Below are positions 46,884-58,593 of a DNA stretch of 64,000 nucleotides, piece after piece (within the stretch, counting starts at the first letter, position 1; each line of letters begins with the position of its first letter). Position numbers and translations under genes: made by a program. The DNA lies in assembly GCA_963932465.1 (NCBI GenBank), contig OZ010792.1, forward strand, positions 189,499,556 to 189,563,555, read 5' to 3'. The notes under the pieces are model-generated. The model was not told where the DNA came from. It made no database searches and saw only the letters and a program-made list of their open reading frames with translations. The stretch comes from Maratus speciosus (lineage: Eukaryota > Arthropoda > Arachnida > Araneae > Salticidae).

Positions 46884-48201
46884 AATTCTGCAATCTAATA
46901 ATTTCTGGATATCAAATTTTTGATAGAAGAGTTATTGTTTTGTATAACAAATAGATTCATTAAGCTTGAATATGTGAATTATTTTTATTTCCTTGATTTT
47001 TCTTGAAAATTCCAATTTAATCATGCGTTTTTTTTACCATCTACCGTATATTTCCGTGTATAAGCCAAGAATCTTTGATCATTTATTGGCTCCAAAGTGG
47101 GGGGTGGGGGAAAGTCGACTTATACAAGAATCTAAAAAAACTTTCCAAAATTTATCCTTCTCTATATAAAAAAAAGTTTTGATTTGGAAATGGATCAATG
47201 AAAACCTGCGTAGATCATCCGGGTATACGGCATCCATATTTTTTATGACCGGGGTCTTCTTTCGTTAATATTAAGAAAACTGTTTCATACAAAAATATGA
47301 AAGTCGATGGTATTATAAAGACATGTTTGATAAACACGCTCATGCAGACAGTTTTACAATCGAATAATTATTTTAAGAGATATTTAATGTTAAAGGTGGT
47401 CAAAATCTTTCCATTAAAAAGTTTTATAGGAGAAAAACTATACATAGGAATTCAAACATTTTTAGATCATTTTATACATTGGAAGTTTCCTATGTGCAAA
47501 CTGCAATCATCTTTTTGACTCATTTTTTTGAGGATTTATTTCCATTTTAAATTCAAATTTTCAGCATTTCGAGAGATATTTTTTACACATTTTAGAAAAG
47601 GGCAATTAATTTAAGCTGTTGCCAATTTAAAAAATAGCGCAAAGAATAATATTTCCTTCAAATAAAACAATTATTTACACGTGGCTATCATAAAGAGAAA
47701 AAACTTTCAAATTAGAATTAAGTGACTACGTGTTAAAAATCAGGAAAATATTGAAAATTACATCATAAAAACTACAGTTACACATGAGTTTTAAAAGGGA
47801 AAGAATTTTTTTAAATACTAAATTCATTATTATGCGTTAGAAGTCACAAATGAAGGAAATTACGTCATATTTAAACAGGCCAAATAAATAAAAGTTGACA
47901 AAACACTTTAAATTAAAAAATAAATTTACACGAGACATTTATTTCATATTTTGAGATAATCTTTTCAACTATTATCGTGAATTCTATGACTGCGAAAATA
48001 ATATTCCCTTTCTAACAACAAAAGTATTTTCCTGTGAATATTAAAAAGAGAAAGGAAACTTTGGTGAAAATTACGTCAGATTTAAAACGATACATTTAAA
48101 ATAACTTTATCATAGCGTTGTTAAAAAGCACCGAGAGACAAAGACTCTGTGTACTATATTAATTTTACATTAGCTTACTTTCAAATTTTTAACTAATTTT
48201 T

Positions 48202-49416
48202 AACACTTTCCAACAAAGTTGAAAAGTGTTTTTGATTTCGGTTAGTCTGTTCGCGCTCTAACTCTCGTAAATATAGTCGGATCGCACTGAAATTTTTGGT
48301 TATTGACGTTTACCCTAGGACCAACCCTATTTCAAATGAAGTATGTAGCATGTTTAGTTCATTTACAGGGACAGTCCAAAGTATTCCATTACATTACGGC
48401 CAATGGAAAAAAATCATTTCAAATGAATTTTAAGAATGTTACACCCTTTCAAACATAATAAAAAATATATGCATTTACGAAGTGCACTAAAATATGCAGA
48501 ATATTCTGTAGCATATGCGGTGCAACGAATAGTTACTATTCATTTACAGAGCTACACAAAAGAATTCCATTACAAATGGTATAGGGAGAAATTGTTTTAA
48601 TTATACAAATTCATATAGAATAAAATTGATATACGTCGCTGAGGCTTACTTAAGTTATTTCATGTATAATATGAAGTGCATAGCATTTACAGGAACATAC
48701 AAATCATTTCACAGAAATGTTTTCTATCCGAATTACTGTATATTAGCGATGATGGCAGGTAATGCATTTTTAATTATGGTATGCGCTTTTAAGTTTCACT
48801 ATGTTTATGCATACTATATGGTGTGTGTAAATGTTATATTTGATATACAGGGCTACGCAAAAGAATTCGTAAAGGTTACTGAGTATGACCGTAAATTGCT
48901 GAAAGTTGTGTTTAAAATGTGTTATGCTGAACTGCATGTAGTTTTCTATGAAATGTTTGTAGAATATAGATAAAATGATATACAGGGCCACACAAAGAAT
49001 TGGATACATGGTCGCCTATAGATGATAAATTCTGGAAATGCGATTTCAGTAGTTTTAAGAGCGATTTAGTTTGAATTAAGTTTAGCTAAATAGTGGCGTG
49101 TAATAAAGGTACTAGGTAAACAACAAGGCTGAACAAAAGTATTCAAGTATGTTTCCCTCTATTAGTATAAATTGTTGAAAGAGAAATTTCAACCTGTTAT
49201 GCGTTTTCATGCTAAACTATATTTTCTATTATATAGTATATATATCAGCCTACAGATCAAATACAGGGCTGTTCGGAAGAATTGGAATAAATATTTGGCT
49301 ATGGATGGTAACTGCTGAAATCAGTTTTTTTTAATGTTTATTTAGTTATCTTATTTACCTTATTTCCCTAAATAACGAAGTTTTGTTAAAGCTTGCAGGG
49401 AGTGTTGGAAAGTGTT
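48202..49416 (-). mobile_element. Helentron-like tandem-array element inside the pogo element
   Basis: AACACTTTCCAAC (48202-48214) is exactly inverse to GTTGGAAAGTGTT (49404-49416). The left one forms a hairpin with the adjacent GTTGAAAAGTGTT. Read on the minus strand this gives a short 5' inverse repeat, a degenerate tandem array, a GAACAGACTAACCGAAATCA segment and a terminal hairpin, the same plan as the elements at 14.7 and 46 kb. Array units share TACAGGGCTACACAAAAGAA (about 48352, 48546, 48688, 48849, 48974, 49120, 49265; mean spacing ~150). A 115-codon frame at 48626-48973 is array-derived. Confidence 0.6.
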
Positions 49417-49639
49417 TCATAATATGTGCCGTACGCATGATTTTTCTTTCTTGTTTTTAATCAAAGACGAATACAGCCATTGCATCTCTTAGCAGCGGCT
49501 GATTACGTCTGAAAAATCTCTAAACAAAGGAAAATTAATAAAAACCCGTTTACAGGGAGGCCGTCACTGTTTTTTTTTTAATTATAATTCAATCTTTTTA
49601 AGGCCGATGAAATTAACATGCTTTTAGATTCTGGGGTGT

Positions 49640-49697
49640 CTGAACGGGGGATGGCGAGCGTAGCCCGTAGGGGGGCAGAGCCCCCTATTATTCTAAA
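49640..49697 (+). other. Helitron-type 3' end candidate
   Basis: A GATGGCGAGCGTAGCCCG segment precedes a GC hairpin, TAGGGGG-GCAGAG-CCCCCTA, and CTAA follows five bases later. Canonical Helitrons end with a GC hairpin a few bases before CTRR. The next base after CTAA is A, not the expected T, and no 5' TC end was located, so this is tentative. Confidence 0.4.
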
Positions 49698-49799
49698 ACA
49701 AAAAAGATTGTAGATATAAAAAATATTTAAAAATTGTTAAAAATAATTTAATATTCCATTCTTTTACAAAGAAAGTAGTCACTAATCATCATTCACTAT

Positions 49800-50600
49800 C
49801 TAAGTTATTATCAGAATTTTCAAGCAACTTTTTAAATCATTTTCTTTCATTGGTATATCAGGATGAATATCATTAGGATCTAATTCATCGCCATCATCAT
49901 CGCCAGCTTTTTCAAAAATGGCAGAATCTTCAGTTCCAGCCATCTCGTTACTGATGCAACATTTTTTTAAAGATCTGACGATCATTTCTTGTGTAATTCA
50001 AGCCAAGCTTCTTTCTCCCTTTCAGAGATAGTTACGATGTCAATTTTTTTTAATTACCGCCATTTGTTACAGCTGCATCCCCAAACGACATCTATTCAGT
50101 CCATTTCGAATGTAGCCTGTCTTTAAATAGCTTATTTAGACAAACGTCCAGTGGTTGTAGAATCCAGTGGTAGTAAGGCCATCGGGGATCATAACTACCG
50201 AAGATCCCATCTCGCAGGAAAAATGTTTTACTTTTCCTGTGTGGTGCGCCTTAAACGCATCCCAAACAAGCAGAGACGGCTTTTTAAAAACCCCTCTTTT
50301 CTTTTAACTCATACATTTTTAAGACAATCTACAATTACATTTTCATCCATCCAACCTTTCGGATGGCCGCAGACGATAATGGAAAATGTATACCGTTAGT
50401 CAGCGTTTTTCGATTAAAAATTATCATGGGAGAAAAACGTGCTCCGTCCATGATGCAGCTTAAAGCAACTGTGAAGTGCGTTTTCTCATGACCAGTTGTT
50501 CTAATTAAAACTGTCTTTACACCTTTCTTCTCCACTGTGGGATTTGCACGCATTTTTTTTCTTTAGCTATGCACAAAAAACTGCTAAGTTTTCGTTCGCT
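49800..50600 (-). pseudogene. Pogo/POGK-type transposase pseudogene
   Basis: From the right, 50553-50335 reads MRANPTVEKKGVKTVLIRTT then GHEKTHFTVALSCIMDGARF, typical of the catalytic core of this family. After stops, VWDAFKAHHTGKVKHF (second Asp) occurs near 50250. A frameshift follows, then ILQPLDVCLNKLFKDRL (third Asp) near 50145. The C-terminal part, 49985-49800, reads IVRSLKKCCISNEMAGTED, which is typical of the conserved tail. Several stops and at least two frame changes make it inactive. The N-terminal DNA-binding region is absent. Confidence 0.88.
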
Positions 50601-50726
50601 GAATTTTTCATCACCCTTTTTTAACATCGCCTTATATACGGGTTTTCCGATTTTGGACGATTTTTCTCTGTAAAGTCGTATACTCGGTTTATTGTCGGAT
50701 CGGCTTATACACGGAAATATGCGGTA

Positions 50727-53122
50727 TTCAAAACAAAAATATTTTTTCTTTTAAAATTTAATAAAAATGCTATCAACAAACTAGTGGCGATAATCTACAT
50801 TATTTCATTTTACCTGCCTTTATTTCTCCAATGGATTGGCCAAATTTCTGCCATTACACAAGTTGCAATAAGAAGAATGATATACGAAGGCATCAGAAGA
50901 TCAATATTTCGATTTGGGATAAATTGAGTTAAAAGATAATTGACGTTAAAGTTGAACATCAATAATAATTTACTGAATTGAAATGGGAAACTGCTGCTTG
51001 TTTCACAGAGATCTTTGCATTCTTATTTCAATAAATGTGAAAAAAGTAGAGTGCAATTTTCATTAAATTTAGAATTAATATATAGTGATCATTATTCGTC
51101 AAAAGTTGTTGATCTCTAAAACACAACACATAATTAGAAAATCACTTATATTTCTTTACCTGAAAAAAAAAAAAAAACATATATCCAAGTTGTCTGTGCA
51201 CTTAGTTCAATTTTTTCAATTTTGTCACTTATACCCCTTGGCTTCTGGGGTACTCATATGTTTCGTAAATTAATTTCATTTACAAAATGTTGGAAGTTAT
51301 TTTGGTGTTCTTGCATCCCAACGAATCCATGTTTTTTATCATAAATTTATCGTATTCTGAGAGGGGCAGACCTGAAACATAAGCATACTATCAGATTGAT
51401 TTTAATATAAGAGAAAAGATGAATTTTTATATGTAGTCTTTCATGAATATTTTAAAACAAATTATACCATGTCGGTTCGACCCACACTGGTCTGCGAATC
51501 GACCGTAGCTAAACGCCATGTTAGGCTTAATGAAAAACATATGCTAACATATCACAGCTAAATGTTAATTTCTTCTACTTGAAATCATGTCTGTTCAGCC
51601 TATTTTTACATAAAACACGTGTATCGCATCACTTTATAATTTATTAAGTTCTAAATTAAAATTAAGCTATTATAAACATAGAAATCTAAACAAACAATAC
51701 TGTTGCCATTCAGATTCCAATTCCAGCAAATCTACAAACAGATGAATGAGATGAATGACTCTTTGAACGCTTCATAAAAATAAAATACAGGCTAATGTCG
51801 ATGCTGTTCTTAAAATATTTCTAAAAGTATATTAAAACCTTTAAATATTTTAATTTTGTTTAAAACCTTCAAAAACTATCCAATTAAGTTGTAAAATTAA
51901 GGTTCAAATCACCACTACCACCACCAACAAGTTCTAAATTAATTAAAAGTAACGGATAACTATCGCCTTCTGGTGGAGAAAAATGTAAGTTTCACTTCAG
52001 GAAAGTGCCATACAAGAACATTGCATTACATGTATTTTTAATTTGTTCAGAATGATTATTCTTTTTCAAAATATCAGATTTCCTGTGATATTTGTGGTCT
52101 GTCTTACATGACAAAGTAAAACTTATCCGAATTTGAATATCTAAAACTTTCAAATGCATTTACAATAAAGAATTATTTCAATGGAACTTTAGCACTAGAA
52201 ATTAAAGGGACAATTTTTTCTGTAGCGAAGGCTGCGAGCAGCGCCTCTGTAGGCCGTTATAATTCCCAATAAATCAGGAGCTTATGTTTCTTGCTAATTC
52301 TTTTGGCGTTATTTATCAGCAATTAAGATAAACAAAGACACTTTCTGTTGTACTTTTTTTAAATGCATTTTATCAGATTTGAAGACATTGGAAATAAAAG
52401 GAATATTTTTTATCTGTACAACATATTTTAATTATCTTGCAGATAAAATTATGAATTTTAACATAGTTTGTAGCGAAAAAAACAATCACGGTAAACAGAA
52501 AAATTTTAATGTAGAGTGAACTTAAACAAGCATTTTCGTTATAAAATGTGTAGCTGGAAATGGCGCGTTTAAGCGCTGGTGACTAACTGTAGTTTACATA
52601 ATTTCTTTGTTCTAATCATCAAAAATCAAAGGATAGTACTTTTTGATTATCAAAATGCATGAGGCATCATTTTTTTTAAAGTCAGAAAAATATTTTTTTA
52701 AATATTGTTTTGAAGATTTATCATTCACATTCGTCATTTTTGACGGGGTTATATACTAATATTTCTATGAAACATGAATACGTAACCACATTTATAAGGA
52801 AATAAAAGCAAAGTACGAAATTCTTCGTGACTTTTTTTTTTTTTTATTTATAGTTATGTGTACACCGAAGGGATTAGGAAACAAGCTAGATTTCTACAAA
52901 TCTACAAATAAAATTTTTTACATCTATAATAATTCGTGGAAATTTTGAAAATTTCGTCTTGACACATATTGCCACAAATTTTATTTTTCCTTCTAATTGT
53001 ACAGATTTTATTATAGTACCGTGGAAATTATCATATTATAACAATTCATCACACTAAAAATAGTTGTCATGTTCACTGAAATCACTTTCAATCCTATGTT
53101 CGCGAGTAAAAATAAGAAGTAA
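50727..53122. other. AT-rich stretch, no gene seen
   Basis: Frames are short. A GC-richer spot (GCTGCGAGCAGCGCCTCTGT, about 52226) and CACCACTACCACCACCAAC near 51911 have no recognised meaning. I saw no paired termini. Confidence 0.4.
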
Positions 53123-53124
53123 TA

Positions 53125-54245
53125 CAGGTTGTTCCAAAAGTCCTTGACACATTTTAAAATTCAATATAAAATCAAGTAACTGTCGTCCAGGAGTGCGGTT
53201 TGGAGTATAATGCTTCTCAGGATGAAATGTTTTTTAAGCGAACAAAAATAATTAGTTTCAAATTTTGATCATAGAGGTGTTACTTGTCCACATACTTGGT
53301 TTTAATGTTTTCAAACATGCCTTTTTCTTGATTTTCAGATTAAATTTGGCGCTGTGACATATAAATGACGACTCCCAGTGGAAAAGAACAAAGTGTATGC
53401 TTCCGCTGTGGCTGAAATTGAAGTACTTAAGGCTGTTCTCAAATCCAAAGGGACAACTTTCTGACATAAGTTTTAATTAATTTTTGTTCGGAAACGCATG
53501 AAACTAGAAGGTATCGTTATTCAGAAACTATGTCATCGAACTGTTTTTTCCGCTATCTTGTAACCGCAATAGATATTTCAGAAAATACTGTCAAAGTTGG
53601 CATTTTGCCCCGAACTTCCGAAGGAAAGAAGAAAATCCAGTCAGTAAGGGGAGAAAAATTCCGTGTCACGTGATCAAAATCGCTTATAACTCAATAGGTA
53701 ATTCATTGAAACAAAAATGGAAAACACAGTTCGATTCCAAATCGCTTCCATGGTCAGGCTTTCCAATTATATATCTTTCCGTTAAAAAATGTTTTTGTAA
53801 ATGTGTAAAAACGTTTTGCGCTTGTTGAGCAGAGCAGTTGAGAGTAGCCTTAAGACGAGAATCGCGCATGTGATCCAGTCGATTCCATAAGCGATACTAG
53901 CGAAAATGTGGTTGGAACTGGAGTTCCGTTTGAATGTGGCTGGAGGCAAAAAAATTGCACTCATTCAACTATGCTAATGGATTGCACAAATTATCACTCT
54001 TTAACTGATTTTGACGAAATAAAATGATCTGAAACTGATTGTGTTGGGTTTCTTATGCTTCTTTCTGATTAGTTTAAGGTACAGCACCATCTGTGGAAAT
54101 TGATAAGAACTAATTTTTTTATTCGCGTGAAAAAAAACTTTTCATCGTGAGAAGCATTTTAGTCCAAACCGCACTCCTGTACGACAATTACTTGATTTTT
54201 TTTTATTGAATTTTAAAATGTGTTAAGGACTTTTTAGACACCTTG
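53125..54245. mobile_element. Non-autonomous TIR element, ~105-bp TIRs, TA target
   Basis: CAGGTTGTTCCAAAAGTCCT at the left and CAAGGTGTCTAAAAAGTCCT (opposite strand) at the right, with TA at 53123-53124 and 54246-54247. Inverted similarity continues through ACACATTTTAAAATTCAAT, ATCAAGTAA, GTCGT.CAGGAGTGCGGTTT and GCTTCTCA. The end sequence resembles mariner-type TIRs. No transposase is recognised. Short minus frames at 53258-53467 and 53684-53964 carry no motif. Confidence 0.88.
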
Positions 54246-54763
54246 TATTTAGATTTATATTATCTAAATGAAAGTGCTTAGTGTGGAGAATGTTAAGGAA
54301 GTATATTTTTATCGCAAACTGTCCTTTTTGGAAGTATAGTCATTTTCTTTAAATACGTAGTGAGGTTGTATCAGGTTTAATAACACTAATGGAGTAAAAT
54401 AAAAATGTTGTGAAAACTACATGATTTTGTTAATATTTCAGCCCTTTTTACAAGTTTCATGAATGAAAATATATTTAATGAAAAGGAAATAACATTTTTG
54501 TGTGTTGAAAATTTTCAGTTAGAGTGACATTATATTTTGGCTAAGAATATTAAATGTTTCTTACAGTTTAGATTTTAAACTCAATATATACGTAATTAAA
54601 AATCAATCGATATGACATTTAAATGTAACTATGATAATATATTGCATTTTGGAAATCAATATATATTGATTTTCTGTTTTTTACGAGACATGACGGCATT
54701 CATTAGAAGTTATTCTGCGCATTTAGAGTCATTTTTTTATTACAGAAATCATATATCATAAAC

Positions 54764-55386
54764 CCATGGTCGGGAACAGGCGGACCGCGGAAGGTCAAAG
54801 CCTGGATCCGAAAAAGCTTTCAATTTTAATAAATTATTTATTAATATTTACATGTAATAGATACGTTTGAGCGATAGCCTTATGAATGCTTCTTATGCTT
54901 TACAAGTAATAGTGCAATTAATTTGATTTTTTAATAGTAGTGCATAGTTGATATGATATGAAACACAAAATACTGCGTTGGAGCGCAAGCGCGACGGTGG
55001 AAGGGATGGAACGAACGCCCACGAACACCCACCATGACATTAACGAACACCCACCATGAAGACATTCTTCGCATTACCTGTTCACCATGTGAAACAAACT
55101 ATAAAAAACCGGCTCAAGACCGCAAGTATAATTTTTCTCATTAATTTTTCAGCGTATTTCTATTTTATTATGTGTATGTAAAAATTTTCAGAACGTATAC
55201 CTGTGTATGCAATAATTTTTCAGAACGAATACTTGAGTTTTCTATTTTATATTATATGCATGTGTATGCAACGATAAAAATTTAAAAGTAATAAGTACTT
55301 ATTTTACTTATGTGTTTTTTTCTCTAACCTCGATAAAAATTTTCAAAAGTATTCGAACCCCACTTAAAATTACTTGCCGACTCTTG
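54764..55386. mobile_element. hAT-like non-autonomous element
   Basis: The ends CCATGGTCGGGAACAGG and CAAGAGTCGGCAAG (opposite strand) share the GTCGGxAA core of a hAT terminal type. TCATAAAC (54756-54763) and TCATAAAT (55387-55394) form an 8-bp duplication with one mismatch. The inside has a GC-richer stretch with ACGAACACCCACCATGA twice (about 55020 and 55042). There is no transposase. Confidence 0.72.
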
Positions 55387-55394
55387 TCATAAAT

Positions 55395-56171
55395 TATCCT
55401 ACAAACGCTGCTTGTAATGTATCTACAAATGGGTTCCTCTTGCCTAAAATGACCCATTTATATTTTCTGTTTGAAATTTTCTTTCCAAATAGAATAAATA
55501 TAATATCATAATTTATTTTGTTGTTTAAAATACTTAGAAGTTATTATGGCTATAAAAGTAGTATATAAAAAAAAAATACTTAAAAAATGTTATTTACCAT
55601 GTACAATAAAAATTCACATGAATGTCTATACTAATAAAAGAAAGTTTCGCTCTATGTATGTTTGTTTATGTGTGACTGTGTGTGTGCGATGACTAGGAAA
55701 ATCTACGGCACGTACAAGGCTGAAAATTTGTGTGAAGCTTACCCAAGGCCTCTCTTAATGCACCTGAGGAACCTGAACCTACAAATGCCAAGGATTTTTT
55801 TTTTTTACTCCATATTCAGCTTCTGAAATAGTTCGACAATCAATAAAGACTTCGATACAATAATATAAATTTTTCTTCATAGTTTTATTAATGTGAAAAC
55901 ACATTTCAAGCTAAGCATAACGTCACATTTCAAACATACTTTATATACGTACTTTTATCCTTAACCACAATATATAGAAATAAAAATATATTTTCTAATT
56001 AATTGTAATGAAAAAAAACTAATAAACTCATAATGCGTAAAGATAAAATAAACCCAATAGGCAATATTCTCGTGATGTCGCAATAAATATGAATTTTTAT
56101 TTGCTTATGAAAATAAAAAGAACGTACACATTTTTTTTTCTTTCACAAAAAAAAAAAAAAACTTGCAAAAG
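55395..56171. other. AT-rich stretch with a possible Helitron 5' end
   Basis: TCTATACTAATAAAAG at 55625, followed by TATGTATGTTTGTTTATGTG, resembles sequences often found at the starts of Helitron-like or other arthropod repeats. No matching 3' end was found. Poly-A runs crowd 56135-56165. No gene is seen. Confidence 0.4.
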
Positions 56172-56901
56172 AATAAAATAATCTTTTCAAAAAAAAAAAA
56201 AAATATTAACCGGCTTCAAAAAAGCACAAAAAAGAATTAAATAATTCTTTAAACTTCTCTAATGACGAAACGTTATCAATTAACTGCACATCGGACATCA
56301 TGTATCGCCATAAAAACGTTAAATTTAATATATAGAATTTAATATCTACCAAACATGGATTTTCTAGAGAATATTTTTTACAAAAGATTAATTTACATAT
56401 TTATGATTTAATTTACGAATATATACATATAAAAAGTAATCAATTACTTTTTGAAGTTGGTGCCAACCTATCTTAAGTATAGTAAAATTGTGAATATATT
56501 GTAGCTATTACCATGAATAAAGTGATGATGGAAAATATTATACAAAATTTTTAAAAATGCTCTATTACTTCAGCAAATTATTTGTTTAATCATTATCGAT
56601 TGTGAACGTTTGGCACCAACTTCAAAAAGTAATTGATTACTTTTTATATGTATATATTCGTAAATTAAATCATAAATATGTAAATTAATCTTTTGTAAAA
56701 AATATTCTCTAGAAAATCCATGTTTGGTAGATATTAAATTCTATATATTAAATTTAACGTTTTTATGCCGATACATGATGTCCGATGTACAGTTAATGGA
56801 TAACGTTTCGTCATTAGAGAAGTTTAAAGAATTATTTAATTCTTTTTTGTGCTTTTTTGAAGTCGGTTAATATTTTTTTTTTGAAAAGATTATTTTATTT
56901 C
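56172..56901. mobile_element. Foldback element, ~295-bp arms
   Basis: Arms at 56172-~56467 and ~56607-56901 are near-perfect inverses. They contain AACCGGCTTCAAAAAAGCAC, CTCTAATGACGAAACGTTAT, CATGGATTTTCTAGAGAATA and AAAGTAATCAATTACTTTTT, the last itself a palindrome. A ~140-base loop separates them. The AACCGRCTTCAAAA motif also occurs at 61905-61925 next to unrelated sequence. No target duplication was recognised. Confidence 0.88.
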
Positions 56902-57128
56902 CTACTTTTTAGTTATTCATACCGTAACACATAATTATCCGGATTTCAACATCTGCTGAGTAAGTAAATTATTTGTCAAATAAATTATAATTTACAAAAA
57001 TTATTTATTAAACAAATAGTTTTTAACAAATTCTTTATAATTTCATTAGAAGTATTGATTTTATTAGCATTTAATACTTATGATATTTTTTTAAACAAGT
57101 ACATTGTATTCACAACAGTCTACATTCA

Positions 57129-57607
57129 TTTATTTACTGATCACATACATCTGACTTGTGTGCTTGACATAAGGGGCCTCTTATAAGTCCTCGTTAATAT
57201 ACAAGGACAAAATAGCACAAGGACTTTGAGCGGGGAATGGGGGTGTTCTAGATAGCACAAGGAAATTTACAACACCAGAGAATTACATTTGGAGCTCCAC
57301 AAAGCGTGTGCAAAGGAGCCAGCGTGAGTTGAATCCGCAGCCCAACTACGCTCTCAAGCGATTAGTGGTGTGGTGCCTTAACCCCTTCAGGGGCGGTGGC
57401 TAGAGGGTCTAGCCACCTAATTTTAATTCCAAAACTGACTACTGGCACCAAGAATATTTTAATAAAAAGTTGCTTTTCAAATTAAAGTGCAAAATAGCAT
57501 TTTGTTATTTCGTAAGAAATTCCTTTGAATATTCTGGTGTCAGTCAATTATTTTGTCAGTTTACGAACAGAGTTTCCCTGCGCCTGAAAGGGTTAAACAT
57601 TCAGCCA
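57129..57607 (-). mobile_element. tRNA-derived SINE, copy 1, split by a MITE
   Basis: CAGTCTACATTCA is repeated exactly at 57116-57128 and 57608-57620, a 13-bp target duplication typical of LINE-driven insertion. The minus-strand body matches 57907-58140: a CACTAATCGCTTGA segment, TTTGTGGAGCTCC, ATGTAATTCT.TGGTG, TTGTGCTATCT and TCAAGCACAC. This copy has about 40 extra bases and a decayed B box (GGATTCAACTC). Its A-box region is cut by the TTAA MITE at 57382-57592. The head beyond the MITE (TGGCTGAATGTTTAA) continues exactly where expected. Confidence 0.88.
57382..57592. mobile_element. TTAA-flanked MITE (piggyBac-like), copy 2
   Basis: TTAA at 57378-57381 and 57593-57596. The ends CCCCTTCAGGGGCGG and CCCTTTCAGGCGCAG (opposite strand) are clear TIRs. 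The body is homologous to 30623-30831. The uninterrupted SINE copy at 57907 has GGTCAAGG at this site, consistent with a TTAA in this copy being used as the target. Confidence 0.9.
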
Positions 57608-57699
57608 CAGTCTACATTCAAGAATTATTTTTTGTAAGACTCCGTTATCAAGAAGCAAAATGCAGACTATGTAGCAATATTTGTATTGACTCTTCAAGT

Positions 57700-57775
57700 A
57701 TATTGACCAGGACCCAGATATATTTTTCGCTGTTAGCGAAATGAGATTGACCAATGAGAAGCCTGCCTTTTTGCG
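57700..57775 (+). mobile_element. Half of a palindromic MITE (family P3)
   Basis: GACCCAGATATATTTTTCGC, TGTTAGCGAAATGAGATTGA and CCAATGAGAAGCCTGC match the left arm of 61467-61619. The other arm is missing or replaced. Confidence 0.7.
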
Positions 57776-57906
57776 AACTTATAATTTTTATAGAGTGTGC
57801 CCTTTTAAATTTCAAAAATTCTTCTATCAAATAAAACAAAATTTTCTGTACTAAAATACTGGCATCCAAAAAGTTGTAGACTTGCCAGGTTTGAAAATGT
57901 AGTCCA

Positions 57907-58140
57907 GGGCCACCGTGGCTGATTGGTCAAGGCATCACGCCGCTAATCGCTTGAATGCGTAGGTGGCTGCGGGTTCGAATCTCGCAGTCTCCGTTGCACA
58001 CTGTTTGTGGAGCTCCCAGATGTAATTCTGTGGTGCTGTAAATTTCATTGTGCTATCTCCTTCCTGTATATTGACGATAACTTATAAGCGGGCTTGACGC
58101 CAAGCACACAGATCAGATATATGTATTCAATAAACCAATC
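57907..58140 (+). mobile_element. tRNA-derived SINE, copy 2
   Basis: The head contains an A box, TGGCTGATTGG (about 57915), and a B box, GGTTCGAATCTC (about 57972), spaced as in a class II tRNA (Ser/Leu type). The internal RNA polymerase III promoter would therefore be recognisable. The 3' body (TGTTTGTGGAGCTCCCAGAT, CAAGCACACAGATCAGATAT) is shared with copy 1. ATGTAGTCCA (57897-57906) and ATGTGGTCCA (58141-58150) form a target duplication. The anticodon arm is not tRNA-like, so this is a SINE and not a tRNA gene. Confidence 0.9.
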
Positions 58141-58273
58141 ATGTGGTCCATAATTCTACATTATTCTTTTCCGATAATCTTCACCAATTGTTTCCCCATG
58201 TAAGGCGCCTCTATTTGAGAGTGGTGACATACAATGCTCAGACTCTGTTTATACATACGTGTTTGGTGAAACA

Positions 58274-58504
58274 CTACGGCAAAACTAGACATTTTCTATG
58301 GCAGAACTTGGCAATACTCGCTTGGACAAGTTTGATTATACGAGTGGCGGACAATTTAGCAAGCATTAGTTTGGCAACAATGGCAAGCTCTTCAAGATTC
58401 ATGGCGATAGCTTTTGTCCAGAATCTATCAATCAATAATTTTTTTCCGTATGTCCGTATTTCATTCTCATACCAATACTCCCCATCCTTATGCTGTAACG
58501 ACAT
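58274..58504 (-). other. Open frame of 76 codons, unknown
   Basis: The minus frame starts MSLQHKDGEYWYENEIRTYG and contains LLIDRFWTKAIAMNLEELAI and RIIKLVQASIAKFC. Its composition is more protein-like than that of other frames here, and part of it (IKLVQASIAK) matches a peptide from 28.65 kb. The opposite strand is open for 126 codons (58143-58523) over the same bases, so the true frame is uncertain. No family is recognised. Confidence 0.35.
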
Positions 58505-58593
58505 CAGAAAAGAGCGTCAATGATTAGGTGTTTAGTCTGAATCTGATAACCGAAGACAGTGCTGCTACACATAAGAAGACACTTTTATGTGTA

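Larger units (their letters stand above)
47044..50724 (-). mobile_element. Pogo/Tigger-type element, internally deleted, with nested insertion
   Basis: CCGTATATTTCCGTGTATAA at the left and, on the opposite strand, CCGCATATTTCCGTGTATAA at the right are flanked by TA at 47042-47043 and 50725-50726. TIRs are ~24 bases. A broken transposase lies on the minus strand at the right end. Its N-terminal DNA-binding domains are missing, because only ~90 bases separate the TIR from the catalytic part. The interior holds a separate tandem-array element at 48202-49416. The 73-codon frame at 47297-47518 has no recognised motif. Confidence 0.85.

Noticed and set aside
48626..48973. 115-codon open frame with a hydrophobic peptide
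   Set aside because: It lies wholly in the degenerate ~150-bp array, with no conserved motif.
57907..57990. tRNA gene
   Set aside because: A and B boxes are present, but the arms do not fold as a tRNA and the body continues into a repeated SINE 3' part with target duplications.
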